Source: Guyanagaster necrorhizus (Eukaryota > Basidiomycota > Agaricomycetes > Agaricales > Physalacriaceae). Taken from it: DNA of 64,000 nt. Positions within the stretch are counted from its first letter, which is position 1. Each line of letters starts with the position of its first letter. Location: positions 1,564,928 to 1,628,927 of the forward strand of contig NW_025064882.1 in NCBI RefSeq assembly GCF_019112545.1. Reading direction: 5' to 3'. Below the pieces are notes generated by a model that was given only the letters and a program-made list of their open reading frames with translations, had not been told where the DNA came from and did not search any database. The position numbers and the translations under genes were made by a program. Below are positions 22,392 to 34,216 of this stretch, in pieces.

Positions 22392-24929
22392 TTAGTCCTT
22401 TTTCAAGTCTAAAGCAGCCGCTTGCTGCATCCACATACTGTAGTACAACTCATGTTTGCGTAGGAGCTCCTCATGGGTACCTTGCTCGGCGACTTTTCCA
22501 TCCTTAAGAACAATAATCAAGTCTATATGACAATCAGTCAACTGTATAGATAAAACAACAGTCGACGCACCCGCTTCAACGACGGTACGCAACCGATGTG
22601 CAATGAAGATACTAGTTCGTGTCTTCGTCAGCAGCGTGTCATTGATGCTCTTCATTAATTCGTGTTCTGTATGCGCATCCAAGGCAGAAGTCTGGCAGCT
22701 TATCAGTCAACATAGTACAGCAACGATATACCAACATACCGCTTCATCGAAGAAGAGAATCTGCGGATCTTTTAGCAAAACACGAGCAACGGCCAGTCGC
22801 TGCTTCTCTCCACCACTGATCATCAGCCCGCGTTCCCCGACCTTGGTCTTCAAAGTTTCCGGCAGTCGCATAATTGTGTCGTAAACATTGGCTCTTTTTG
22901 TAGCTTCTATCACCTCGTCATCGCTGGCACTCAATCGTCCATATCTTACATTGTGCATGATGTCCGCGTGGAACAAAGGCGTATCTTGAGGAACGACACC
23001 AATACTTTGTCGCAGACTTTCCATCTGAATATTGCGGATGTTTTGGTCATCGATAAAGATGCGACCTGACTCCGTATCATAGAAACGGAAAAGAAGGCGG
23101 AAGATAGTTGATTTTCCACAGCCTGAAGGTCCTACTATCGCGACTTTCTTGCCTGCGGGGACAGTGAAAGACAGATTCCGGAATATAGGCCGATCAGGAT
23201 GGTAACCAAAGTTCACATTCTCAAAGCGGATAGCGCCTCCGCGAAAGTCCAGGGGTAGGGCACCAGGTACATCCTGTGTAGATAAAAACGTCAGGATGAG
23301 CAAAATCCTATAGGACAGAACGGCTATCGACCTCAAGTGGTGGGTTTTGCTCACGAAGCTTGAAAAGGACTTCCATGTCCAAAAGGTTTTGGCGCATCTC
23401 ACGATAGATTGTCCCCAAGAAATTTAATGGGAAAGACAGTTGGAAGATCAGTTGGTTGACCATCACCAGATCTCCAACTGTCATTGTCCCTGAACAATGG
23501 ATAAGAGGCTTGTAATTCATGCCTTTTTGGACTCACCATTTATAACTCCTTGAGCAGCCATAAACATAGTCATGGTAAGAGCGCTGGAGAATATGGCATT
23601 CTGCCCAGAATTCAAGAAAGCTAACGAGGTGGTGATCCTAGTCGAGAACTTCTCGTAGTCTTTCAAATGACGATCGTACTGGGCGATTTCGTATTTCTCG
23701 TTGTTAAAATGCTGCCCTAAATAAGTGAGCAGATATTCGAGCTCTTCGGAAAAAATCTGAAACCTTGACAGCCTCGAAATTAATCAAAGAATCGACAGCA
23801 GTTGTGGCGGCAGCATTGTCAGCTTTATTGGCCTCCCGCCGGAAGCGCGTCCTTCAGGTCGATTGAGAAGCGACCATTTTACACATAACGAATTCTTACC
23901 GCCAAGAGGTTGTTCGAACGGTGAACCATGTGTACGCGGCTAAAGTTGCTAATGTGATAGCCGCAAAATCCCAGCTGAACTTGTAAGTCTACAACATCGT
24001 CAAATTCCATATACTCAACGGGTGTACAAGCAATGCCCACCAAAATACCACACACGAGAGATATTTCCAGCGCTGTAGGAATAATCCGGAAGAGGACTGC
24101 TTGCAAAATAAATGCAATCCCTCTAGAGACAGTCAATTAAAATATGTCCTTCAAGTGAAGAATGTACGAGCTCACTTTGTACCACGGTCTATAGCTCTTG
24201 TTAGGCCACCGGTTTGACGAGATAGGTGAAACTGAAGATTCATGTTCAAGAGCTGTTCAAACGTTTCGCGAGCCACCTTCCGAATGGCTCGCTGACCGAT
24301 ATTGGCAAAGACGGCATTCAATAACTCCCCAAAAACTGTAGCTCCTATTCGTGCGGCGCCATCTGAACGAAATGTCAGTAGCATTCCGGATGAAGGAAAT
24401 CGAGACACACATCCAAGAATTAGGAAACCTGCTACTGCCCAGACTGCCGCTGAGGCAGTGATGTCCACATTCAAGGTATCTACAACGCTCTTGAATATCA
24501 GAGGGACTTGCACGTTAAGTAGCTAAAGAATGTTCTGGTATATGAGACATGCAGGTAGGAACATCCACGCGCCTTCCCTGAGATTAGAAGTCCAAAGCCC
24601 AGAACGACCGTGGCCCGCGTCTTCCAGTCATTCTTTGGCCACACGTTTTCCATCAGCCGCTTGACTATATTCCAATCATTTTTTCGCTGCTGAGCTACGG
24701 TCACTTGGTTGCTGGGGCTCGGCACAGGATTTGGAGTTGCGCTTTTGGTAGTGTGGGGACCGGCCTGGTGCTGAAACAACCGCCATTGAGAATTCGGATG
24801 AGAAGGATGGGTAATGCCAAGAAAATTTAGCTTTCCGGATGGGAGGCAAGGTCTTGTTTTCGGCAGAAAGGTAGAAGCAGCCTGGACCCTGGAAGCGAAC
24901 ACAGTCGCACGGAAAGTGCGAGCCCACAT
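22392..24929 (-). CDS. ATM1: Mitochondrial iron-sulfur cluster transporter ATM1 (ABCB7 type)
   Basis: An inner-membrane half ABC transporter. It exports a sulfur compound thought to be glutathione-linked, needed for cytosolic Fe-S protein assembly and iron sensing. The start at 24927-24929 gives [19 protein letters not shown], a basic amphipathic presequence. The membrane domain includes [39 protein letters not shown] and [20 protein letters not shown]. The nucleotide-binding domain has Walker [11 protein letters not shown]-loop VVPQDTPLF, signature [13 protein letters not shown], Walker B ILFFDEATSALDA and the H-loop [11 protein letters not shown]. Short introns all splice in frame, and the protein ends ALDLKKD at 22392. 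The promoter side lies in the 1.2-kb gap shared with the metallo-beta-lactamase-fold gene. Confidence 0.93.
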
Positions 24930-26143
24930 TTCGCGTTGGAGAGTCAGCGGCCCCACAGAGTTTCTTCAAGTGCCTCGATATTCCTGGTTGAGTGGTACAA
25001 CGCGAACAAGATGACGGTAGAAGTGAGCCCGCAACTCTGCGTCAGAGTCGATGCTCGATTGCGCAATCATTATCTTATCAGATAAAGGTCTAGTCATCAT
25101 GATTCCGTAACGATACTTTGCACAATGTACGTCATTCGGCACGGGGTGCTTCATCTTGCACGCGCCGCCAAACGGGGATTCTATTCATTTTCTCTTCCTT
25201 TCGCGGATACCTTCAGTTAAGTTAATCCCATTTGTATGGTCGGTGGAAATAAAGGACGACCGCCGGACTCATACCAGCGTGATGCCAGAACTTAATTTGC
25301 TTACTCCATTTGAACGAACCTCGTGCAAATTTCCTGGCATCCGAGTGGACTACTCCGCTTCTGGTATGTCGAGAACGGCGACCAGAATGATAATTTCTTA
25401 TTCGAAAAAGAGCTGGTCGCAGTCTATCCACGTCGCGATGAAAATTTAGACGGCGGTGCTCCGAGCTTGCGGGTTTCACCGAAATTAGCAATGTCTCTTT
25501 GATCGATGAGGAGGTGAAGGGGCTAGTAACTTGCATTTATTTACTCGGACGTTGACTCGAGTTAGCTCGTAGATACACTCACCAGGAGTTGTTACTTTTC
25601 GAATCGTGGACCCACTGGGACCTACTGCCCCCGAGTTTGATCAAGGGTATGCTTTGTGTCTCCTCAAGGTCTCCAGCTGAATCACCGATGAGGGACGCGT
25701 CTAGGCCTGATGCCAGACGCGTCGCACACGTGATACTATCAACCTCCGGTCCGAACTAAAAAAAATCGGCTGACTCGGCGCCAATGAATGTGCGACCTCA
25801 CCGATAGAGATGCACAGCTGCAGTACTCAATAAATATGCAAGTATTCATCTCACTCACGGCCTCCTTTCTGTCGGGTAAAGTATTCTGTAGGCGGTGCTC
25901 CCTGTTGACCCTGCTCCCGACCCGTGTCACACACGCCATTCTACATTAATCGAGTTAGATAGGTATAGTTGATACTTACCACAATAAGTCAGTCACAATT
26001 CACTCCGATTCGGAAGTAGTCCTGTCCCTAATCACAATATCAAGGTACGAATATAGTATCAGTTCGAAACTCAAAGCTCACGCGTCTGCAGACCTTATTT
26101 AAAGGCTAGGGGGGGGGATCCAAGAGTCTAGACAGAGACAGCC
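24930..26143. other. Divergent intergenic region with an unresolved coding-like stretch
   Basis: About 1.2 kb between ATM1 and the hydrolase gene. On the plus strand between roughly 25210 and 25660 there are coding-like fragments in several frames: SVMPELNLLTPFERTS, then FLFEKELVAVYPRRDENLDG, then VVTFRIVDPLGPTAPEFDQG. I could not join them into one intact model or name a family. They may be a gene relic. The rest looks non-coding, with a G9 run near 26109. Confidence 0.35.
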
Positions 26144-27463
26144 ATGATTCCCCCTTTCGATGTGTGCATCCCACCCTCCGACTCAATCGTAACGGTCAAA
26201 GCCATAAATGTTGGTACCGACGCGACGCTCTCTCCTGCTTCATTTTTCTTGCAACCTGTCCTCGATGGCTTCGAAGGCGCCTATGGGCCCATATACGCCT
26301 TCTTGATTGAACACCCTGTCAAGGGAAGAGTAATGTTCGATCTGGGGATTCGCAAAGACCAGAACAACCTCTCTCCAGCTGTGCAGGGGCTGCTGGAGAT
26401 CTGGAAAAAGATGGGGCCGTATTCCTTGGTCGTAGACGGCGATGTCGCTGGGAGACTAACCGCTGGTGGTGTTGACCTAGAGAGCATTAAAGCCGTAATC
26501 TGGAGGTAAGCGGAATCCACTTTATTTTCACTCCCAAGACAGGGCTCGTTAATCACGAGTTAATGTAGCCACTCCCATTTAGATCACACCGGTGCGTTGG
26601 CTGATATTGCCGTGTGATCGTGCCTCAATATTCACGGCATCGTCCATCAGGCGATATGGCGACATTCCCTCCAACGACGGAACTTCTTGTCGGTCAAGGG
26701 ACTGATTTACGAACATATCCCGAATTCCCCGACGCGACCCTCGTGGAAAGCGATCTTGCGTCCGTTGCATATCACTTTTACGTGACTAAAAGGGACTGAC
26801 ACCGTCTTATTCACAGAGACCGCAAAGTTACAGTGCTTTCCTTTGAAGATAGCACCCTTCGCATTGCCGACCTATCTGCTGTGGACTATTTTGGTGACGG
26901 TAGCTTCTATCTTCTAGATACACCGGGGGTTCGGATCATTGAATACTTAGTTCGCACCAGACTGACATCACCTGCAGCACCATCCCGGCCACATATCCGG
27001 CCTTGCACGCGTAACTTCTACAACATTCATCCTCCTTGGAGGCGACTGCTGCCATCATCCGGGTCAGCTCAGGCCGACGGCCACCCTTCATGCACGTTGC
27101 CCTTGTCCAGGACATGTCATTGACTCTGCCAAGTCTTCCGTTTGCCCAAAGCAGTTCTCGTCCTCCTCGGATGCGCAGTTTGATCTGTTATCCCGCAACA
27201 GTCCCATGCTAGGTATACCCTCGGGATTGACAGTCTATGCTGACCCCGAGACAGCTACTACCACAATAGAGAAGCTGCTCAAGCTGGATGCACATCCCGA
27301 TATTTTATTCCTCATTGCTCATGATAGTTCCGTTCCTGGGAAGATAGACGAATTCCCCAAGAGTCTGAATGACTGGAAGGATAAGGGATGGAAGCAGGAG
27401 TTGACATGGGCATTCCTAGAGGAAAAAAGTCGCGCATTTAGATTCGGTACCGTGAAGGCTTGA
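26144..27463 (+). CDS. Metallo-beta-lactamase-fold hydrolase (lactonase-like)
   Basis: Starts MIPPFDVCIPPSDSIVTVKA at 26144. The first exon continues IYAFLIEHPVKGRVMFDLGI, a typical MBL first beta-sheet region. After a 66-nt intron comes SHSHLDHTG, the zinc-binding HxHxDH motif. A second intron joins DHTG to DMATFPPTTELLVGQGT. After YLLDTPG a splice gives HHPGHISGLARV, the third zinc histidine region, then LLGGDCCHHPGQLRP. The C-terminal part has PDILFLIAHDSSVPG. The order matches the AHL-lactonase-like MBL proteins common in filamentous fungi. The natural substrate is unknown. All splices keep frame and the gene is complete at about 360 residues. Confidence 0.87.
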
Positions 27464-27614
27464 ATATTCAAGTGTTTTGTTTCACTATTTGATATCTGGT
27501 TTCCGTAATGCTGGTGATACAGAGATAATTGTACAAGCATGCCCAAAGACTACAAGCAGAGAATGACGATAAATAAAGTGAGTACAAAAGAAAATCATAA
27601 CAGCTAGTAAAATT

Positions 27615-29723
27615 TCATGCCCAACAATCATTATCCAGCCACCACCTCTTCTCAGCTCCATTCACACTCCATTCCGCTACACTTTCCGTCGTTGCAACAT
27701 ATATAAAAGCTCCTGAAGGGTCAAAGCATGTTCCAGCGATGTCCAGATGGTTGTCCTCGTCCCTCGGAAGTGTTTCGAGTGGTCTTTCATTTTGTGCACG
27801 TCGCTGTCGAAACGACATGGTGATCGGTGAGCCTACAGGAGAGAATGAAGGATATCGCGATGGTGCACTGATGTGGACAGACGGTGAGGGTGAGGATGAG
27901 CGTGAAGGAGTGTGAGATGGGATGCAGTCAGACTCCAATTCGTCTACTTCCATATCGTCCTCTCCACCCTGATTATCATTTGCGGCTCCATAATAGAAGT
28001 CCACAGGATCCCGTGAATCTTCACCAGTATGCCTTGAACGTATCCCGTGTCGACCCAAAAGTGTTTGGACATCATTTTCTACTTGTCTATCGCCCAAAGG
28101 TGGTATGACAACAAGATCGTCGTCTTCATAGGTATCCATAGCTTCTAGAGCCGAATTTAAATCTGTGGATGTTCGGAGTCGTGATCGTCTACGCGATTGT
28201 GACGACGAAGGCGACATGGAGGGGATGCGGAACGTATCTTCAAGTGCCATGAACATGAAAGAGGACGGCGGTGGTGGCGGCTCGAAAACTTCGTAACTCG
28301 TGACAGGTAGTGTAGCACTCCTCGCAGGACGGGAGGCTTGTTCTATTCGCGGAGACCGTTGGCGGTGGTGATTAGTGTTGTGGGGACGTTCAGATGATTG
28401 AACTGCGGGAGGTGATGGAAACCTAGGAACGTGGATTATCTCTTCTGTTTCAAATGTACGGGCATCAACAACGTGGAGTAGTGAAGTGTGCTGTAAAATA
28501 TGGAGATCAGGCCTTTGCCGCAATGGGTAGCGTATCTGTATGAAACGTACCTCTGTGAATGTCATTAACTCTTTACCCAGGCCATTCCTTCCTCCATGCC
28601 CGAACTTAACACTGCGAACACTCCATCCGGGTGCTTTACAGCTGCCGCTTGTCCACTCCCACGGATCGTCTGAGAGCCAGCCAGTTGCTCCCCCGTGGCC
28701 CAGAGGTACACGATTTTTGTCAGTGTGGAACGTCTTCAACGGTTTAGTGCTTCGAACATCCCAGACTGCAACAACCCCTTCTTGAGAAGCTACAGCATAC
28801 TTGGTGCCGTCAGAGGAAAAGGAGGTCGAGAATGACGCGACTAATGCAGTTGATGCATATGGGAGCGGCGAGGCCTCAGGTGGAGGAAGGGAAAGCGTAG
28901 CGATTGGGTGGATATTGATCCGTGATCCACCTATGAGTCTGTGCAAAAAGACTTTGGATGTGTCTCCGACAGAGAGAAGTGTTCTTCCATCAGGCGATAT
29001 AGACGCTAGATTACCAAATATCAATTGGAATCTGACGGGCAAGGAGATATCGAAGCGCACAGTGGTTGATAGGAACCCTGAGTTCAAGACAGCCAGCCTC
29101 TTGCAACTTGGTGCGATAACGTGTCCGGATGGGAACATCAAAGAACCTGACAGTCCCATCGTTGTTGCTGATTACGACGCGAGGTTCGATACTACTTTCA
29201 TGAGATTGGGTCATGCTTAAGGACGTTAAAAATACAGAGTTGTTAATGGAGCCAGGGAGGTTATCCTCAAAGCGCCATTGCAGCTTCGCTCGACCATGTG
29301 AGGAAGAGGAAGCTGCGTATGTGGAGAAATGTATTTCGGCCTTCTGACCACCAGCAGCCAAAAGAACCTCATCAGTGTTTGGAATTTGCATAGACGCGAG
29401 AGTATTCGGTGTGAATGGGAGCTGTACTAGCTTGCACGGCGCCTTCACGTTGAAGACGGTGAATGACGAGCGTGGCGGCGTAGAAACTAATTACGTACCG
29501 AATCCGGGACATTTATGCTCTGCTCAACGATAGCATTTTGCCTCACATAGTTGAGAACGCCGCGTTCCTTTGGACACACGACAAGGTCACGTAGTTGGCT
29601 GAAACTGGGTCAGAGACACGGATGAAGCTTCCGGCATAGCACTCACACATGGCCGATCCAGACGTCGGCAGACGCGATGGCGGTCGGCGTCGACGAGGTC
29701 AGCAGTGGCAAGCCTCTCGCCAT
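27615..29723 (-). CDS. WD40-repeat protein with DUF2415 domain
   Basis: The start at 29721-29723 gives MARGLPLLTSSTPTAIASAD. The intron donor GTGAGT then leads into HVQLRDLVVCPKERGVLNYV, the conserved N-terminal block of this family. Further on are VVISNNDGTVRFFDVP, SISPDGRTLLSVGDTSKVFL and YAVASQEGVVAVWDVRSTKP. WSVRSVKFGHGGRNGLGKEL follows, the DUF2415 core, then LLHVVDARTFETEEIIHVP. A long low-complexity Ser/Pro/Asp-rich insert (about 28450-27850) precedes the last blade, CFDPSGAFIYVATTESVAEW. Fungal members are uncharacterised or only loosely linked to regulatory complexes, so I assign no function. It ends NDCWA at 27615. Confidence 0.82.
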
Positions 29724-30162
29724 TGCAAGAGACGGTGAAGATGGATGTTGGAAGCAAGATGGCTATGATGGTCCGTGTCGCTGGCTGAAAAGGCCCGGCA
29801 TACACGTGCAATTCTACTATGGCGTCATTATCTAACCCGGGTCCCCTAAATATAATCACTGGGGCGCGTTCGCGATTATCATCGCGCCGGAATTTCTTGT
29901 ACGGAATTTACAACTCGAACATGTTCCATCGTCGGTTCCGCTACCTAAAACGTTGCGGGGAAACATCTCACTTGGAAGATACTAATGCCGTCGACTTTGT
30001 GATAATGCACCTTTCCAAGTGGGAGTATCATTCAAACTGAGGAAAGCGCCAATTCTAGACAGAGACATTTCAGAAGCAAAAGGCTCTGTGGCCTCGACAT
30101 CCTGGACCATAAGCCGTATTCATGCTTCTATTCCCACTACATGACATGTCCTTTCGATTAGA
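29724..30162. other. Intergenic region between DUF2415 gene and CAB4
   Basis: A 439-bp spacer between two minus-strand genes. A plus-strand frame of about 70 codons has no support. It should contain the CAB4 terminator and the promoter of the DUF2415 gene. Confidence 0.5.
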
Positions 30163-31241
30163 TTAATCCTCACCACTTGCTTGCTTGGAAATCCACTCTC
30201 GAATGAATGTACTGCTCATCTTGGTCTGTTTCAAGATCTCATGGTCTTCGTGGTCAAGCTTGGATGACGTCGGTGAGATAACGTCAATAATGAAAATCTC
30301 CAGTGCTGGCAGAGATTGGCTTGCCCGATGAGAAATGACTGGACATAAGTTTTAGCTCTGTATGACTCCACGAGTAGAGCACTTACTAGCTTTCGCTCCG
30401 CTCATTGTCTCGGCGCTGACTACCAACGCCTGTATATTTGGGTCCCAGCCAGTTGGACCGTACACGTCGCTGATAATGACGATCTCATAAACGATACCCG
30501 GCCTAAAAAGAGTCAGGAAGTTCCGGACACGGTCCTTACGGGTCTGTATGTCTTCCAAAACGTGTTTATACGCCTTATTCTTGAGTAATTCGTCACCCGT
30601 AATGCCCACGATAAGTCTCTCGCTGGTTATCCATGCTCCCATACTCAATAGAATCTTGTGCCCTGCGTGCAGGTGATCAAAGGTGCCGCCTAGGGCGGTG
30701 ACAGGGTACAAGGGTGGATAGGATACATCTCGGGTTGAAGATGTTAATGGCTGATGGTGGAGCTCAGCGTCCATGTCTGGAGCGACATAATGCTGTGGTA
30801 CAGGCAACGACAACAGCGGTGCGACTGTATCTGGTCATCGGATAAGCGAAGCGGACGCTAAGCTGAAGTAACGACACACACACCTCCTTGTACCCGGAAT
30901 ACCGCATTCGTCTCCACAGAAAACTCCGGTAAGCCCTCGTTTACCGTCTTGAGCAATACATCGACTTCCAACAGCACCTTGTCCAGCTCCTGTGCAGCTT
31001 TGGTTGCCTGGACATACGTGAAGGTTAAAAGTCGCTGAACGTCATCCCACCGCTCTGTGTGCGAAATGACGGACTCTCTAACTTCACCATTAGGTGAAGT
31101 AAAGAGAGGAGAATACAGGACAATGACGAGTCGCTTCTGGGCGCTGGTTGCGGCAGTGATGATAACCGGCGAGAGAAAATGAGGTGTCGATAGGTCAGGA
31201 AGAGAAGCTAGAAGAAGAGCATTGGGTACCGTGGAGACCAT
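30163..31241 (-). CDS. CAB4: Phosphopantetheine adenylyltransferase (coenzyme A synthesis)
   Basis: Transfers AMP from ATP to 4'-phosphopantetheine, the fourth step of coenzyme A synthesis. The start at 31239-31241 gives MVSTVPNALLLASLPDLSTP. An N-terminal region of about 130 residues, as in fungal Cab4, is followed after one intron by YPVTALGGTFDHLHAGHKIL. This is the nucleotidyltransferase fold with the HxGH catalytic motif. Then come LIVGITGDELLKNKAYKHVL, IVIISDVYGPTGWDPNIQAL and VVSAETMSGAKA. The last intron joins KA to IISHRASQSLPALEIFIIDV, and the end is SSTFIREWISKQASGED. Complete, about 310 residues. It is divergent from MAD1 across 303 bp. Confidence 0.92.
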
Positions 31242-31544
31242 CGTCGAGGCAGACAAGTTTTAGGTCCGAGTGGTGCCATTGAGCAAAGCGGTGACGTGAT
31301 CGTGGATCGTTGCTTTATCTCTAGCAGATTCTAGCCGGTCTTTCTCCTTCTGCTTTGCAAAGGACTGAAACATTCGTTCATAGTATTAATGCCAGGAAGA
31401 AACTGGACGTGCACTGGATGTCAATCAAATAAATCGATTCTTCCAGAAGAAAAAAAAAGAAGAAACAATGTTCGGAAATCGCGCTGCACGTGGATGTGAA
31501 CAGCTAGCGCTCTGTACCGCCACTCAATCTGCTCTTTAACAACG
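31242..31544. promoter_or_regulatory. Shared divergent promoter region of CAB4 and MAD1
   Basis: Only 303 bp separate the two start codons, so both promoters must lie here or overlap. It contains a perfect E-box palindrome CACGTG at 31487-31492 and a purine-rich run (A-rich, around 31450-31462). No TATA box is convincing. The regulatory role of these motifs is inference. Confidence 0.45.
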
Positions 31545-33920
31545 ATGATTCATAGAGATGGCTCGTCCTCGTCCTCGTCCCAAATTCCTTTTTTCTCAAG
31601 GTCGACTGCTACAAAGCGGGACTCGCTGGCCGCAGAACTAGAGCGGGGTAGGTCAGCCCCACCTCGGTCTACCGAATCCTAGACTTACCTCTTTCAAAGA
31701 TCCACGCCTTTCTACAGCTCGTCGTCAACAGCGTTCCCAAGCTTTCTCTTCGACTATGGCACACGCGTCCCTCGAAAGACAGCTGGCCTCTCTTCAGACT
31801 ACAAAGATGGAGCTCGAGACGAAGCTGAGGGAGCGGGACTTGACGGTGGAGAGGCTTGAAAGGGATCGCCGGTGGTTTTCTGACAGGGAGACAGAGGAAC
31901 GCGAAGAGAAGGAACGTGAAAGGACAGAGAGGGAAGACGAAAAGGTATGTTTTACCGGTCAAAGTTGGGGTCATTCTGATCATGCATAGAAAAATACTGA
32001 TGCAGAACTACGCTCTCTACGGGCAAGTCTAACGACACTACGAGAGGAATATGAAGACCTTCAGGACTCCCATTCCTCGCTATCAAGGTCAACGTCACAG
32101 ACAAGTGTTAATCAGGAATCCAAAATCAGTACTTTGACGCGACAAGTGCAGCTTCTGGAAGAAGAGCTCGTGCAAACAAAGGAGCTCGCAGAAGAACGTC
32201 TGCGCGCCATGCATGATTTGCAGGAATCAATGAATAATTTAGAAGAACCGCCACGACGAGAGGATAACGAGGACATGACAATCATTCGAGAAGAACTGCG
32301 CCGGCAGGCCACTTACCTTCGTCAACTAGAGTCTGAAAATGCAGAATTACGTGTTTTGAAGGCGCGGAGTCAAAGCGTCGAAGTATTGAAGGAGGAAAAG
32401 CGAGGTTTGGAGCGAAAACTACGGGGCATGGATGAGTTGCGACGCCAGGTCGTGGAGTTGGAAGCACAGGTGGAAGGGGGAAGACAGGAAAGACAAGAGT
32501 GGTATGTCTCTAGATGTTTCTCGACTCCTTCCTCATCGTACTTGCTAGGGAAAACAAAGTGGAGGCCCAGTTACCCTCACGAACGCCTATCAGCATAACA
32601 CAAAGTTTGTCAGAGCTTCGTCTAACTCATGCCAAACTACTGGAAGAGAGTGGCGTTACAAACGCACTGCTGAGAGCGAGGGAGACCGAGCTGGACGAAA
32701 TACGGGAAAGCGAGGGAGAGTTGAAGGAGCGCATCAAGGGTCTGGAAGCGGATATGAGTGGCCTAAAGGAGAGTCTTGAACGGGAGCGAAGGCGAGTGGA
32801 GTTGGCTGAGAGGGAGGTTGACTTCTCAAAAGCGATGATGGTAAGAATTTTCTTCTTTTCAATGTCTTGAGCCATCTTCACGTTATATCAGGCTAGTTTT
32901 ACGGCGGAAGAGGCGATGAAAGAAGGTCCTGCAGTCATTGATGACACCCAGATGCAGCGGTTACAGCATGTCGAAGCTCTACTTGAAGAATATAAAGGCG
33001 TTAATAGAAAATTAACACTGGAGTTAGAAGCCATCACATCGTCTCGCGGCTCTGTCGTAGGAGCAGATCTACTTCGAGCGGAGAGGGCGCAGAAACTTCA
33101 AGCTCAAGAAGGTATATTTGTACCTCATACCCGGCATGCACATATTAACCTTCCATGCAGTTCTCGCTCAATGCAATGAGGAAAACAAGCACTATCTTGA
33201 CAAGGTCGAAGAGCTCGAGCAAAAACTATTTGACCTTGGGGGGGAGGTCGCTAGTGGACGACACGTTCCGCCAGGGGTACGAATTCTGCAGCTGAAAGAG
33301 AATCCACTGCAGGATTGGGTAGATTTGCGGCAAAGCGCTATGGACCGACTGAAAGGAGAGAACGAGGCGCTCATCAAGCGATTAAAGGATCTGGAAGGAA
33401 GCGGTAGTACAGGTGCGGCGACCTCTGCGCGATCCGGAGAAGAACTAGTTCCCAGAGAGAGTTGGGAGCTTGTCAGGAAAGAAAAGACAGATTTGGAGGA
33501 GCTTGTAACGCAGAAGGAGAAGAGGCTTTTGAGATTACAACAGGTATGCCACTGTATATTTTGTCGTCTTTTTCTTTCCTCTAACGAGTTGTATAGATCT
33601 TCCAGTCAAAGTCTGCTGAGTTCCGGGAGGCCATCAAGTCAATTCTAGGTGTGAAGCTGACCTTTTATCCAAACGGTCAAGTCAGAGTCACGTCGCTATA
33701 TGATTTAAATGCTAGTTTCGTCTTCTCACCCGAAAAAGGCGCCAGTGGTGTGAACATGCAGCTTGTGGCCCAAGGCGAAGGTGCGCCGGAGGAGATACAG
33801 AGTTTGATGCGATATTGGGTCGGAACGGAGCAATGTATCCCGGGCTTCATGGCCACCGTGACCTTGGAGTGCTACGAAACGTGGAAAAAGGGGAATGGTG
33901 AGAGGAATACGACGACGTGA
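31545..33920 (+). CDS. MAD1: Spindle assembly checkpoint protein Mad1
   Basis: Mad1 binds Mad2 and recruits it to unattached kinetochores. The ATG at 31545 is chosen because its frame reads MIHRDGSSSSSSQIPFF and, after a GTAGGT intron, continues into PRLSTARRQQRSQAF and LERQLASLQTTKMELETKL. A nearer ATG at 31558 hits a stop in 27 codons. The protein is coiled coil for most of its length (about 680 residues). It carries a Mad2-interaction-like segment VRILQLKENPLQDW about 170 residues from the end. The C-terminal globular domain is KSAEFREAIKSILGVKLTFY, PNGQVRVTSLY and MRYWVGTEQCIPGFMATV, matching the Mad1 RWD-like fold. Complete, with seven or so short introns. Confidence 0.92.
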
Positions 33921-34216
33921 GAGTGCAGTTAGGCGTGTAAGATAGAAAAGCGAGTAAATTCAACCATGTTTGGCGCTATCACATTTCTGAGCGTCATTTC
34001 GTGCAGGGGAAATTGTTTATCGGACCAATGATAATTGAAGCCTTCGCGGAGACGTGTGGTTTTAGTTGTAATAATCTCCGACCGGGCACAACACAGTACA
34101 GTTAAATTCTCAAAAATAGCTATGATCAACATATAAAGTACAGGTATCGCATTCACCACGTCCACACACTTTCTTTTCAAACCTTATCTTTTGATAATAC
34201 CGACATTCTGGATAAG

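Noticed and set aside
13946..24929. A secondary-metabolite cluster made of P450, permease and ABC transporter
   Set aside because: The ABC protein is the conserved mitochondrial ATM1 with a presequence, 5-oxoprolinase is a housekeeping enzyme, and no core synthase gene is present.
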